This document shows, in pieces, positions 10,300 to 23,209 of a DNA stretch of 64,000 bases. The first letter of the stretch is position 1, and every line of letters starts with the position of its first letter. Source of the stretch: Plutella xylostella. Its lineage: Eukaryota; Arthropoda; Insecta; Lepidoptera; Plutellidae. A program made the position numbers and the translations under genes. Under the pieces are notes generated by a model. The model made no database searches, was not told where the DNA came from, and saw nothing but the letters and a program-made list of their open reading frames with translations. Location of the stretch: positions 6,834,501 through 6,898,500 of the forward strand of contig NC_064006.1 of NCBI RefSeq assembly GCF_932276165.1. Direction: 5' to 3'.

Positions 10300-13200
10300 T
10301 TTGTTGTAAAAGTTTATTGATTTAAAGGTATTTAGTTACATTATTATTGTAAAATTTATTGAGTTTTTTGACTGGTGACGGAAACTTTTATAAATTTAAC
10401 CATAGAGTATAAAAATGAAAATATATGTATATTTTTGTGCTTTTTTTGTGTCATTCAACTCATTCAAAACAAGTTCAAAACTCATTGTCCTTTTTTAGCC
10501 CATTTGAGTTTATTTATGCAACCGCTAAATTCGGCTCATCAACAGATGCAAAAAGTATTGTTTACTATTTTTTTAAAGTAAAATACCTAAATAATATATC
10601 CCAAATAACAAAGACTTCAGGGAATAACCTTACGTTTATTTATAACCTGATTGTAGGTACAGTGGGGGATCACGGCATTTTAACCAAGAAGAGCAATACG
10701 GTATGTGTAAACCGACCTTAATTTGTTAGCAATAGAAGTCGAAGTGAAATACTTTTGCGTCCACGGCACATTGTCATTATAGGATTATCTTTCAAGTACC
10801 TATCTATATACCTACCGAGTACCTACTCACTCTGATTTCATTCTATAAGTATCACTACTATTTGCTACCGCTGAGCCATTCTGTTAAAAACGTGTACAAT
10901 ATATTATATTAAGTAATATTTATTTTACGTAATTCTACTGAAAACATTAAATAAACAAGTCTATTTTAAGGAACCAATATAAAAATCTTAAAATTAATTT
11001 TATAATTAACTAAACAAAGGCATACCTACATTTGTATACTTTACAATATACCTACATCCTACTGATTTATAATAAGCTAAAAACTACCAAATCTTATCTA
11101 AGAACACGTTCTCTGCTCCACTCAAAACTCACGCCTTATGGTGATGATCAATTAAATTACAACTTACAAACACATTTATTTAAGTATACTTACATATTTC
11201 TTTAAGTATTTTATACTTACAACCTATGTACAGTCCGCAAAATGCATATATGTATACAGGGTGTCCATAAAGGCATATCTATGCTCTGGAGAACTAACTA
11301 ATATGCCAGCTCAGTGACCATAATATCGCAATATTATTAAATTAATAAAAGTCGATAAGTAGTTTTCGAGATAATTATGTCGATTCGGAAGACAGAAATT
11401 CTTATTTTAACGTTGTCAAACTATAAATATTTAAGTATAGAAGAGTCGAATTTTAATTAAATAAATTAAGGTTTAGACAGCTCTAAAATCAGAATTTCTG
11501 CCTTCAGAATTTTAGAATCGACATGATGTAATATATGTACAGGTATATTTTGCTGACGGTACATTATTCGTGAATGAATTTTGTACGCTGAAAGTTTATA
11601 TTTCTTTTATCAGGTTTTAGATTCTTTTAAGCTTTGTTGCCATTACTAAATCTATTCTACTTTGATAAAAATAACTAAAATGACGTTAAGTAAATACAAA
11701 TCAAGATAAAAATAACATTATTCAAATGAATGCTGTCTGTATTTAATTTGTGCCTGGGCGGGGATATATTGATGATGTAAATTTAGTGCAAGATTCGTCT
11801 TAACTTAAATAAATACGTGAAATTCACGTGTAGTTAAAATATTTTTATCTTCTCTATAACCGTGTATCTGCTTACAAAACCGTATTGCGACACATTGTAT
11901 GTTATAAAAAATTTAAGTAGGTACTAAGTAATACTTACTTAATACTTACTTACCTACTTAGTTTGGAATTGCACCAAGTGACTATATAAGTATAGGATAC
12001 GTTTAACATTCGGTGAATTATCAAAAATATTAGAGAAGTACTAAAATTAAATATGAATTAAGACCAAACTCACTCAGTAAATAAAACCAGATGAAAGTAA
12101 TTTCTCCCATTTTAATAATACGTGTTTACGTGTATTACTGCCTAACTGTCATGAGAGAGAGTGCAGTGCTATAGAAAAATACTTCCTTCCGACGAATATA
12201 TTTCAAAATGGACAACTTATACGGATTTGTCGTCATAATATTTTTTTGCTCACTTGAAAAGAGCTATCCAACGATGACTCATCTTTACTGGACATAGGTC
12301 CCAAAACGCCCATTGTCATTTACACATAATTTGAGTCTTATAAGTATTAAGTACAATAACACGGTTATACTATTTGCATAATGTCCAAGCATGGCAGAGA
12401 TATCGCACAACCCGAAAATGATGCAGATATTAATTAAGTATTCTTAAGCGGAGGATTGAACCTAGGAGTCCGGGACCCTCAGAACAGTAGTTAAAGTCAC
12501 TATACATATCACCACTGTAAGATCCAGTGATAGACAAATATTACTTCGGGTAAAAATCAGGCGCCATTCGATTAACACATATTATTCACCTAGACCTTTT
12601 TAAAGATACTTATAAATAATAATTATCACCACTTAGGTATTTCAGAAAATGTATCATACATACATTTTATAATGTTATTTATTAGGGTTACCAATTTCAT
12701 TGCTCCTGTATTTAATTTTTATAGAAACATTTATTTTGTTTTGCTAAACTATCGTTCATGTTACATATAAGATTTAAGGTCGTCAAATTATTGAACTAGC
12801 CAATATTTTTGTCTATTCTAAAAAAAAACCTCCGTTATGTCAATTTACATTATGATTACTATCAGTGTCAGCCCTACCCTAATCAAATTCTAACCAGGTA
12901 CCTACGTACCTATACTAGTTAAATCAATCTATGAATCTACAGGGTGTTCAGTCACGTACTACATTAACTGTTATAGGTATTAAGTAAGGTATAATTATTT
13001 GTTTATTTTATTTCGCATGTGAAAGTAAATATCCATAAAAGTAGCTTGGATTGAATGAGGAAGGCCGAGGAAAGAGTCACAAATTTAATATTAGTTAAGA
13101 GAGTGATGTGTTGTGTTGTGTTGTGGCATTGGTTGTGGCTCATAAATAAATTATATCAGCAATGTACGTTTGTTGGCTGATGAAGATCAATGGTTGCCTA

Positions 13201-13440
13201 ATGCTTAATAAGGCATAAATAGTGAAAAAAAACCATTGGTTTTCGTTCTTAAATCAATGAGATAAAGTTCAAAACGATGTGGGATCACATAGCAATAATT
13301 TTACCCAATTAAAGGATAAAGATATACGTACTATACGAATTAAAAGTCTATTAAAGACACCCTATATCTAAGCCAAATCTATTCGTAAGTATTCCGCATT
13401 GCAATATGCAATCCAAATCTCAGCGTAATTTCCTCATACT
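10300..13440. other. gene-free AT-rich stretch with repeat remnants
   Basis: No gene supported. At 11258-11400 a stretch beginning 'tatacagggtgtccataaag' resembles the end of the giant foldback element at 26306-27967 (same cagggtgtcc start, same 'gataattttcgagat'-type words), so it is a diverged relative. At 12938 'acagggtgttcagtcacg' is another such end. Near 13048 'gaggaaggccgaggaa' is a LINE 3' remnant. Confidence 0.45.
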
Positions 13441-13443
13441 CAC

Positions 13444-13576
13444 CATTTTTCAATAGAAAACTAGCTAAAGTGTAGATAAGCTCGAGAGGGTCCCTCAAGA
13501 CATGTTTGTGACACTTGAAGATAGCACGATAATGCCCAACAGCCACTGTATTACGATATTCGTCAGTCCATTCCAT
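13444..13576 (-). CDS. possible first coding exon, 44 codons
   Basis: On the minus strand an ATG at 13576 opens 44 codons that look like protein (M-E-W-T-D-E-Y-R-N-T..., later H-V-L-R-D-P-L-E-L-I-Y). The frame runs into a good donor (aaatg|gtgagt) in phase 1. I could not find the partner exon downstream. The opposite strand immediately upstream also has a donor-like 'attttcag|gtaaga' at 13608-13623, so this may be a bidirectional start region. The family is not recognised. Confidence 0.3.
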
Positions 13577-13944
13577 TCGACAGTTGTTGAGTGAACTACT
13601 GACGCCGCGATTTTCAGGTAAGACTCAATTTATTTTTCTTCCTGAAACATACTTGCGCTTGCTTTTGTTATATTTGTGTCTATGGTTATAAATTAAACTG
13701 AAATTAATAAGTAAATGAAATTAGTACAGCTAACTTATAACAGTAAAATTAAGTTTCATGAAAGACCTTTAAAAAACATCGAAAAGCTTCGAATATCTTC
13801 GAAAATAGCAAAGTTTTAAAAGTTGTAAAGATGTGTTGTGTTGGACTGTATTCTTGTTCATGTATATAAGGTTCTGTATGAATGTCTTCTAGGTTCATAC
13901 ACTAATCTATCTAGCATAATATACAGTTTGTTTAAATTGTATAG

Positions 13945-14057
13945 GGTAATAGATCAGCCCCCCTACTCGAGAGAAGTTATGATTTTTTAAATGTTGGAAA
14001 CGCAAGACAGACGCAATACATTGCCTTTCAAGAGTAGGGGAGCTGAATAACCGTAAA
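13945..14057. repeat. small inverted-repeat element (MITE-like)
   Basis: The left end 'cagcccccctactcgagag' is matched by the right end 'caagagtaggggagctg' in inverted order, with 'taata'/'taacc' outside. About 110 bp in total. Confidence 0.4.
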
Positions 14058-14885
14058 CGCTAACTAGATATCTGCCTAACGAATCCGTTATTACGTAGAC
14101 TTACGGAAGCCTTTTTATAATAAATACTTTATACTTATCAGTAATTTCTATATATCTAACTACTTATGTACGTATCTCGGAGCGTGATTATTTTTTATCT
14201 GGTGTGGTCCAGGCATATACGTGTATATAAACTATATAAAACACATGTACCTACCACAGTGTCCTGGCAGATGCGAAAGTATTCATTACAAATACCCATA
14301 GTAGTGGAAAATACATAAATAAAAAAGTACATAAATACCTAATAACATAAAGGATTATTTTCTAATACAATCTTATATATTCACATTTATTCGGTGAATC
14401 TTAATAAATCTTACTTATTAAAGTGTTTAAAGAAATATTTCGTTCTAATTTGGTGAAAAATTCACGCAGGTAAGTGATTAAGATTAATGTAATTTTAATC
14501 AGTGATTTTGCTTTCACTTATCAATAATTAAGTAATTGGTTTGATTGTTTGCAAAATGCTCGTTTTTAGATTAAATATCTCTGTCTACCTTAATATTATT
14601 ATTATTCGAAATAGTAACATAATGTGTCCACTGTATCTGCTGGCATATGGTGATTATCGTCATTCCTGTGTGTGTGTGGTGGTGAACAGTTGTGTCCAGA
14701 ATTTACCCGACTGCGGCAAAAAAGCGGTGTAGTTGGTGAGCATCGGTTACACCTAAATACCTACATAATACCTTTATATAAGTTACAATAGAATAGACTA
14801 TCTTTATTGGTTGGAAACCATTATTATCATTTTAATAGAAAAAATATCTTATGCACTGTGTTGCAAAAGTGTAATAGTAAAGCGA

Positions 14886-14956
14886 ACGATTTTTCAAGTT
14901 GTTTAGACCCTGAGACACCCCCTGTATCTCAGGGTCTAAACAACTTGAAAAATCGT
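14886..14956. repeat. perfect hairpin: 30-bp arms, 11-base loop
   Basis: Left arm 14886-14915 starts ACGATTTTTCAAGTTG and right arm 14927-14956 is its exact reverse complement. The loop holds CACCCCCTGTA. It could be a minimal foldback MITE or a snap-back duplication. A small-RNA hairpin is possible but the arms are perfectly paired, which is unusual for an animal microRNA. Confidence 0.7.
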
Positions 14957-15374
14957 GAAATCTCCGGTGGCAAAGATTTTTTTCGTGAAAGCTATAAGTA
15001 GGTTTTTTTTGGAAATTGACCCCATTCGACGTAGTTACTATAACTTTTACATGTAAACAGTACTCTTTTTTTAACATCCTGTGCAGTAAATTTTTGCCAC
15101 TGTCAAAATATAACCTCTGCTGTTTAGTACTTTTTTTCAAGTCCTATTTATGTAAATAAAGCATAAATTAAAAATCGATACATTATTGCAAACCTGCGCA
15201 TTAAGTTCGATAAATATTGATAGACCTGTATCAAGTGTCGACAATACAAATGCATTACTAAAGTAAATTTAACTTGCATTAGATAGGGCGACTTTACTGC
15301 GACCGAAGCTTAATTATTCATTATCTACCTTATACGCATAATACTTAATTAGATTAATTTGGTACTTAACGTAG

Positions 15375-15560
15375 TCAAAGTCAAATATTTTTATTCATCG
15401 TAAAAATATAAAATTTTCTGATGAATGTCAATTTTTACAAACTACTCTCCGTTCGGATAAGGGGGGCTCTTTCTGTCTAAGGAGAAGAACGGAGGCAAGA
15501 AACTCCTGAGCCATCTTTTCAAAAAAAGACTTAGAACTTGGTTGGTATACAATACTTATA
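15375..15560 (-). repeat. SINE/LINE 3' fragment ('gtcaaagtcaaa' family)
   Basis: Starts 'gtcaaagtcaaatatttt' and includes 'actactctccgttcggataa'. The reverse-orientation copy is at 40195-40318, which ends 'catttgactttgacttgac'. It is a common dispersed lepidopteran retroelement end. Confidence 0.55.
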
Positions 15561-16026
15561 AGCTTAATAATTATATTATTGTAATAATATGAGCAGAGCT
15601 AACTACTTATCACAGCTTAGTAATAATAATTATGAGCTGTTTGTACATAATGAATAGAGCTTCTGTGTAAGTACCTAAACTGGGCACAACTCGTCATTCT
15701 GAACAAATGGGTCACCTCCTTTTGCAACATCCTGTATAAGCAGACTGAATTGGTAGGTAAAATAGATTTTTTTATCGACTTCGAAAAAAGGAGGATACTT
15801 TTAATTCGTCTGATCATCCCAACCTTACATCTTACATACCATCCGATACGATCTATAGATACCTAAATACTTAAGTAGGTACTGCATTTTTTTAACTTTT
15901 CATAATAACTTCTCTTCTTAGTTTCTTTTTAAATGAATTTATACATATAAAAGGAGATTTTAAAATAAAAATATATAAGAATCACTGAAATACTTACTAA
16001 AGCAATGAAACCATTTATTTTAGTTT

Positions 16027-16078
16027 TCCTTTTGATCAAAATATTGTTATCGGTTTAACAATATTTTGATCAAAAGGA
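16027..16078. repeat. perfect short hairpin: 23-bp arms, 6-base loop
   Basis: The arm TCCTTTTGATCAAAATATTG continues three more bases, then loop tcggtt, then the exact inverted copy. AT-rich and too short for a normal microRNA precursor. Confidence 0.6.
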
Positions 16079-17179
16079 CACACTACGATTGTTACCTCTT
16101 AGGTACGAGAAGTCTTAAAAAATGCAGTTAGTACTTAAATGTGTTACAAACGAAGCTAATTATTATACTAACGACATTATATTCAGATTCTGATCAAAAC
16201 AACAGGATGGAATGTCGCAATACGTAAGTACATATTATGTAGATTAGAAGATGTTGGTCTTAGAAGTACGGTACCTATAGTAATGGCGTATAAATTGGTA
16301 TTTATTATTAAGTAGTAACGTAACGGCACCAGTAATGGACATGGAACCAGTAATGGACACTTACAAACTTATTTTGTTTAAAATAAGAGTATGCATAGTT
16401 TAACGAAAATTGCAACACCTTAGTTTCAAAGCCTAGACATCCCTCCTTGTTATATAGACAAGTTACTTATGTCATCCATTTAGATTCAAAATTGTGAGGC
16501 AAAAAAAGTTCATTTGATGGGGGTTCACAAATGAAACCGAGATTTGTTAAGGAATTCGTTAAGGACTTAAGTGTAGATTTTGGTCGGTGATTTCGTTTTA
16601 TTTTAGGTAAATCAAATTGCTGTGATTTTATGGAAACTATACTGAATTACGCACATATTTATAAAAGAATAGGAGAGCTTACGTTTATAGAAATGATTTC
16701 AGAGGGGGGTGTTCATTACTGGTTTGCAAATTTTCAGTAAATCCAGTTATGGACAGGTGTCGAAAATAATGTTTTAAGGTAATGTTGAATTTTCTTATTT
16801 CATTGTCTTTAGAATTTCATAATTATATTGGTAGTTTTTGTAAAACATGAATAAAATGAAGGATACCAGTATTGTACAGGTGTCCATAATTGGGTGTCCA
16901 TCACTGGATTTTTCATATTGCCTTAGAAAAACGTATATACGCCCAAGCAAATGGGAGATGCTATTATGGATGTACATGATGGCCACTGCAGCCATGCGTT
17001 ATGGAGACACAAACATAGTGTAGGGGGAACCCCTACATCTATTTCTAGTGTTCCAGAACAAGTATTGATCCAAGATGCATATGAAAATCCAAGTCTTCAC
17101 GCGACTGTTGCTGTTGTAGAAAAACACGCTCACAGAAGCAGAATGTACCTAATTGAAATAAAACTAGTAATATGATAGT

Positions 17180-17345
17180 AGTAGTTAGCACATCTAAATA
17201 TGTGAACCCACCAATCCGCAGTGGACCACCATAGTGGGAATGGACTATTTCCCTTAGCTTAGGAAGGCAGTTTAGACCTAGGGGTACAAGCACAAAGGTT
17301 TCATTCGAGAGAGCCAGGTGCAGGTACTTACAGCCCCACAGAGAA
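17180..17345 (-). repeat. SINE/LINE fragment nested in the 16.3-18.6 kb element
   Basis: Reads, on the minus strand, the same sequence as 25050-25230 on + (words such as 'ggtgggttcacatatctaga' and 'ctgtggggttgtaagtacct'). Confidence 0.55.
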
Positions 17346-17639
17346 TAGAAATAGACAGTGATCGTGTGACGAATAGAACAGTTAAGCTTGGTAAGAATAT
17401 CATGAGAATTTGAAAAGAAGGGATTTTAAAAGGGGAAGGAATTAAGAGCAAAATTTTAGTAGAAAAAAGGGAAGTGAGATAAAAGTTTGTGAAAAGAAAA
17501 TACTTAAATTAAAAGCATTTTCTGGCTGGTGTAAATACAAAACCTGGATAACCCAGATGATATGATATGACAAGAGGATTTTAGGAACGCAAGAAGTTGA
17601 GACGAGAGTGTTGTTGAGAGAGTGAAAAATATGTATCAC

Positions 17640-18075
17640 CAACGATACTAATGTCGGTACTGTTATACGCTTGCGACACCTGGTAGATCACAAAGATACA
17701 TAGGTACACAGAAGCTGCAGGTCTTCATTAAACGCTGTCTCCTGTGGAAGATTTTCTGGCCCGAGATGATCTCCAACATAGATCTGAGGAAAAGCTGCCA
17801 TGAAGATCCTTTTGGTTCACAGACAAAACGCCGCAAATGAAGTTGGAATAGCCATACCCTGCGTAGAGACTAAAACAAAATCCTGAGACTGGCTCTCGAA
17901 TGGAATCAGCAGGGTAAGCGTAAGCAAGGCCGCTAAATAGACCTGGCGGCGCTCGATCGGACGGAGATGTGGGAAGTTTGAATCACGTGGTCCGATGCAA
18001 AGCTGGCTGATGTCAACAGTATGCGATAGAAAACTGTTGTGTTTGCCCTCTGCCCCACTGGGGGAACATAATGAT
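17640..18075 (+). pseudogene. decayed non-LTR retrotransposon reverse-transcriptase 3' end
   Basis: Conceptual translation across frameshifts gives pieces typical of the C-terminal part of insect endonuclease/reverse-transcriptase ORF2. They include L-L-Y-A-C-D-T-W, then R-C-L-L-W-K-I-F-W-P, then W-I-G-H-T-L-R, then A-L-E-W-N-x-Q-G-K-R, ending near a C-P-x-G-G-N-type tail. Stops and frameshifts make it nonfunctional. It is truncated at the 5' end, as is usual for LINE copies. Confidence 0.65.
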
Positions 18076-18564
18076 ACAAAGAAAATGAATAAAATGCAGG
18101 AGGACAGGATTTATAATGTTATGAATTGGAAATTTTAGTGTTTCCGTAAAAACTTTTTTTTTAGAAAGTTAAATTAGCCGTCTTTGATAGCTCCCACAGT
18201 GTAACTGGCGACCAAGCCTGTTTGTGTAAACGGTTATGATTACTAATCATAGTTATAATTATAATAATATAAGCATAAAATCATATTTTATACTTTTATC
18301 CAATAAAAAATCACTGTCCAACATTGGGTGTCCATAACTGGAGTTTGGGTGTCCATTACTGTGGTTTTAGGACATATTTTACAAATATACAATTTCCTGA
18401 AGTACTAATCGTTCAAATCGAGCTAGTGTACATTCATCTTAATCAGCAAGATATTCCTACGATTCATACCAACTTTCAATATTCTAACTCAAAAACTGAG
18501 CGATTAACTTCCAAATCATTTGTAAAAAATCCTTAAGGTGTCCATTACTGGTGCCGTTACGTTA

Positions 18565-20285
18565 GTTGGACTAGGTACGTAGTAAAACAGTCTCATTATT
18601 ATAGTTGTTGCTCAGATATTATTATTGTGCTTGTGATGCAAGTACAAACTACAGTTTATAGCTGAAGTAGCTGTATGTCCCATTAGTCAACACCATCCCA
18701 GTATGAGGTGAAATAAATCGTCATTCTAAACAACCTTTATTAACCTACTTACTTTTAAAAAATGAGTAATTCGGAAAAACATAAGCTTCAGATCTTCAGA
18801 TAGGTATTGATATTAATGACGTAAAAAGTTATACAGTAACGAACATCAATTTGTGAAGAGAACAGGGTTTTTAAAAAAAATAGAACAAATCTTGTTTGCA
18901 ATGATGAATTAGTTACCTGCCGGCAAAACGTTGACTAAAGGGACACCCTGTATACTTAATTAACACTTAATCAACATCATAAATAAAATTGCATCTTTGC
19001 ATTTACTTTCGAGGGGGCCGGGGGGGGCTTTTAGGTAAGTCTCAACAATTTACCTAACTGATACCTAGTTACGACTGAAGTAGCAACATTATCTCTATTA
19101 TAATTTGAAGCCTTGAATTTATAACAAACATTCAGATATTATCGTAGTTTATTAATAATGAAGTAGGTAAAATCAAAAGTGCTGAAAACGATTCACTTCA
19201 TAATTTTCCACTAGAAATGCAACCAGAAAACACTCGACAGAAAATTGTAACCACTCAAAATTGAGATTTTATGATAAATTTACTATCAAGGAGAGATAAA
19301 ATAAATGTTAAATTATCGAATAATCATATTTTTCAATAGGGTTTTTCATACCTAAAGTACATTTCAGTGCTGATTGTGGTATACGGTAAACCTAGGTATA
19401 TGAAAGTTACGGACTAGGTACCTACACTGACCTACACCTAAGGATTGTGAACATAAGGGCTAGGCCACATTGCTAAGGGCCGTTGCCGCAACAAAAAGTC
19501 AATTGGGGGAAAATTTGTTAGACGGTTTGTTACTCTTTCATGCAAAAACAACTGAAAATATTTTTCATGAAATTGGGTACATGTAGTAAGTTTCACATTG
19601 GCTTAGTTTTTATCATGGAATTCGCGAGCACGATTTATATTGAAAAATTATACGTGTTTCAAGCGCCTGAATTATGGTTTTTCCGCCACCACGAATGCAT
19701 GGATAAGATTATAAATAATCACAAAATTCTTAGGCGCTTCATATATTATTATATTATGTACTTCGCCCGAGTGTATTAGTGTTTCCAAACAACATAATTT
19801 TTAATAATTTAGTATATCTACTATACTAATCATAGGTACGTTTTAAGCTAACAGATACTTCTGTCGAATTTTATTTTAGTCTCTAATCCTGAGTACTCAT
19901 ATTCAATAAAGGATACCCACGAAAATTTGACGATCAGACAACTGAGACATTAAAATTCGTAAACACGATTTCTTTGTGTTTCTACAATAACGGCAGTATG
20001 ATTCCTGTCTAGATAATAACCAGGAAACCCCACGTACAAACGTGATACACATGAAAACTGCAGAAAAAGAGGAAAAAGCGTGCAGATTCGAAAACGGAAC
20101 GCATCCGAATACCGGAAGCGATTGTGATTCATCATTAGGCTGAATGGTTCCGCATCCCTAGCCTGTCGAGCATAAAGAATAAAACTGTCATCTGTCAGAT
20201 TGACCTTGAGCGCGGGCACATGTGACGAATGTAAAGTAGCCGCTTACAACTTCATTAGTTACTCACTCAAACGTATAATTATAAA
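18565..20285. other. gene-free stretch
   Basis: No gene supported. An 89-codon minus-strand ORF at 19950-20219 has unbiased-looking residues and no splice support. It may be an old transposon piece but I cannot place it. Confidence 0.4.
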
Positions 20286-21244
20286 TAGGGGAGACCGGGG
20301 ACAAAAGTAACAGTTTGTAGATTCTGTCTGATTTCTCGTTATTAATAACATTTACGATAAAATAAATATAGTCACATAAAACTTTCGTATATAGTCTACA
20401 AATATCCATTATTACTTTACTTAATACATCTCGAATTTTAGCATTTCTAAAGCCTCAAAAAAAAAAGGGAAATCGTTACTTTCGACCCCATGGTCAGGAC
20501 GAAAGTAACAAGGCATGGGTCGAAAGTAACAACCCGTAAATTCTGCCCAATGTTATAAATACGATTCAAAAGAAAGAACAAAAAAAAATCAAATTATTTA
20601 GTTAAGAAAACTTCTTAAAAAACAATCGATACTAAAAAAAACTTATGACTTATTGACAAAACTAAAAAAAACTTCTTAATATAAACTGTAAATGAGATCC
20701 ATCATTTAAACTGACTAACTGATAAGAAGTTGTTTTATTTGTGCCATAATATACAATATTATGACACAAATATGTAATCAAAACAACAAAAAATAAAAAT
20801 TTATAATGTGACATGGCAAACTTACGTAAGTAATTCGTTACTTTTGTCCTGCCGCGAGCTGTTACTTTTGTACCCATCCCCATTTTTGAAATATCAGGTG
20901 ACATAACTTTAAAACAGCACGTGTTATTCGAAAACAATTTATGACATGCTACAGACAATCTTATAATTAATCAATGAACAAATAGTCATATGGTTCTTGG
21001 CATCTTAATTCTACGTAAACACTAAATGAATAAACACCAAAAAACGTACTTTTGGTGTGTAAAATCACGAAATGCTAACTGAAAAAACCTTGCACCGCGG
21101 CACGGGCGCGGAAAATTATATCATGCGCGGGGGGCATCGCATGCTGACTACCAGCTGTCGCTTGGGACGTTAAGGCTATTGGGGAAGTCCACAGAGTCTT
21201 TGTTACTTTCTACCCGCTGTTACTTTTGTCCCCGGTCTCCCCTA
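20286..21244. mobile_element. non-autonomous DNA transposon, 959 bp, iterated core motif
   Basis: The 28-bp terminal inverted repeats begin TAGGGGAGACCGGGGACAAA and continue through AGTAACAG; the right end is the exact inverse. The core GTTACTTTYG or its complement recurs inside at about 20474-20533 (three times) and 20838-20875 (twice), then near 21201 and at the right TIR. No transposase frame is present. The design matches the elements at 16316-18564 and 39346-40167. Confidence 0.75.
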
Positions 21245-21245
21245 C

Positions 21246-23140
21246 TTAAATACTTAATATAACGTAAGAGGACATGAAAATACTCTCGCCCGTCATTTCT
21301 AATAGGGTAGATATAAGTAAATTGTTGTACCTTTCCCCACCGACCCGGTCCATGGTATATACAGGGTGTTAAAAGTGGCCACTTTCGAAAAGCTATGATG
21401 AGATCAGTCTAAACAACTTTAGTACATCACACCCCGTTTGGCTTAAAAAAAATTTGGAAATGACCTGAGTAGTAAAGGTACTTAGTTACTTAGGTACTGT
21501 TTTTTTTGGTTTTGGTAGGTACAAATTTATGTACTTAAGTTACTCACATTTCGGTGTTAAAATCTATTTCATCGTCATTATTTTCAAAAAATTAAAATGA
21601 AAATAATATGAGTTTTTTTGTCAGGTGTAAGTACAGTGTCGTATTTTCTATGAAGTTTTATAAGTCTGTAAGGTGCTTACTGTAAATTAGGTACACTTTA
21701 ACATAATCTTTATGTGAGGTCAAGAATCACAGATATAACAAGGAAAACACTAAAATTACTTAATTGGGTGGGTTATCGAACTTACATAACTATATACTTT
21801 TTAATATACTTAAGAACTTCCCTATTTGAATCTATAGGTTCTGGGTTTAGCTTAGGTTTAGATTTAATTTAACATAATTAGTTCTGATTTAACATTCTTC
21901 TGAATCGCTCAGGTTGTATTTTTTTAGATTGTGAATGTGAAATTAAATAAATATCAGATGGCAGTTAAATCCCTCGGGCTGAAAAGACTACTTTCCCATC
22001 AATGATTCAAAAGGCGTAGCACGGGTAACAAGACGCGCACGTCAAGACGTAACATCTTTTTCGCATCAATGGGCCTCGAGAGCGAGCGTGACGGCAAACT
22101 TTTGTCACGTATGACGTGCGCTTGCATCTTGCGCCCCGTGCTAGGCTAGCAGGAATACTTAATGCTACTAAAGCAACCAACATAGACGCATTTAATCGTA
22201 ATCATAACATAACAAATCATTATTGTCAACATATTGACGTAAACTGACACAAAATGGCAATTTTAAAGATAATAAAAAAGATAACGATAACTAATTTAGT
22301 GTCAAAGTCACGACCCGATGAATAAAATTGGCACTTAGACCTTATAGAGGGTGTTAAAAAGGTTATTGTGACGGTGGACTTTCGAAACTGAGGGTGACAT
22401 GCACCAAAGTGTTAAATCTAGATTAAGTGTCTAATCTGGATTTTCTATTATATTCTATTCTATAATTTATGGCATAAATCGAGATTTAACTAGTGTTAAT
22501 AATCAGTTCATAATGTAGATTTAATATATTATGTTGGTGCAAGTGGCACTAAGTACTTTAGCGCGACTGCTTCACGAAAATTCACGAAAAAAGTACCTTC
22601 TCCATAGTTATTACTTACAAGGTGACCTTTATGACTGCACTCTAGTTAAAATATAATTAAAAAATAAAGAGTACATATTCTAATTTCTAAAAGTTTTTCA
22701 GAATGACAAGCTGAGTTACCCATTCTGTAAAATTTACCACGTTTAAACCACCGCTGCACGAATCCGTTATCGACGTAGATATGACGCACATAAAAGAGGT
22801 TTGAGTTATGAATAGTGCGAAAAGTCTCAAGACACTTGGATGATGACAGCAAATGAATGCATTTAAAAAAACATGATTTTATCGCTGAAAATTGTTCAGG
22901 TGCACTTCAGTAAACACAAATACCCTTTATTTATTCTTAAGTATTACAAATTGAAGTGCGGTATATAGGTACATAGTTATATACCTACCCTATTGAATGT
23001 ACTGAAAAATGATACGACACGGCACGCCATCGCCAAATCGCCATGACGGTATTAAATTTGGCAGCCAAAACTGTACTTAGGGATAGATTATGCATAGTTA
23101 GGGATAGTAAGCACAGTTCCTCAGAACAATGACTCCCTTG
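21246..23140. other. intergenic upstream of Tret1; MITE copies
   Basis: No gene. At 21360 'acagggtgttaaaagtggcc' and at 22345 'gagggtgttaaaaaggttat' are ends of the cagggtgt family. A MITE at 22015-22148 is listed separately. Confidence 0.4.
22015..22148. repeat. MITE, 'GCTAGCACGGGGCGCA' family
   Basis: Inverted ends 'gtagcacgggtaacaagacg' and 'cttgcgccccgtgctaggct', with an internal 'acttttgtcacgt...' segment. Relatives lie at 37511-37645, 37920-37980 (half) and 44371-44515. Confidence 0.65.
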
Positions 23141-23186
23141 TTGCAGACTCCGCGACGCCTCCTCGCTCGGAACAGCACGAGAGCCG

Positions 23187-23198
23187 CACGTGACGTCA
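23187..23198. promoter_or_regulatory. overlapping E-box (CACGTG) and CRE (TGACGTCA)
   Basis: CACGTG at 23187-23192 overlaps TGACGTCA at 23191-23198, only 12-23 bases before the Tret1 start codon. Both are perfect palindromic sites. CACGTG is bound by bHLH factors such as CLOCK/CYC or Myc/Max, and TGACGTCA by CREB-type factors. Whether this is promoter or 5' UTR is not known; an AG after 'ttgttgc' near 23145 could be a UTR acceptor. Confidence 0.3.
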
Positions 23199-23209
23199 CG
23201 AGCTGACGT

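Larger units (their letters stand above)
16316..18564. mobile_element. non-autonomous DNA transposon with iterated core motif
   Basis: Ends are inverted copies: TAACGTAACGGCACCAGTAA on the left and its reverse complement ending at 18564. The TIR core (TGTCCATTACTGG) recurs inside, exact or with one or two changes, in both orientations near 16335-16360, 16709, 16741, 16879-16913, 18323-18363 and 18538. No transposase frame is visible. The internal part holds a decayed LINE fragment (17640-18075) and a SINE fragment (17180-17345), so it is old or has been nested into. Terminal plus subterminal repeats of this kind usually mark transposase binding sites. Confidence 0.7.

Noticed and set aside
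16027..16078. microRNA precursor
   Set aside because: Only 52 bases with perfect pairing and a 6-base loop, unlike a normal precursor.
19950..20219. 89-codon minus ORF
   Set aside because: No family resemblance, no splice or poly(A) support; could be old transposon sequence.
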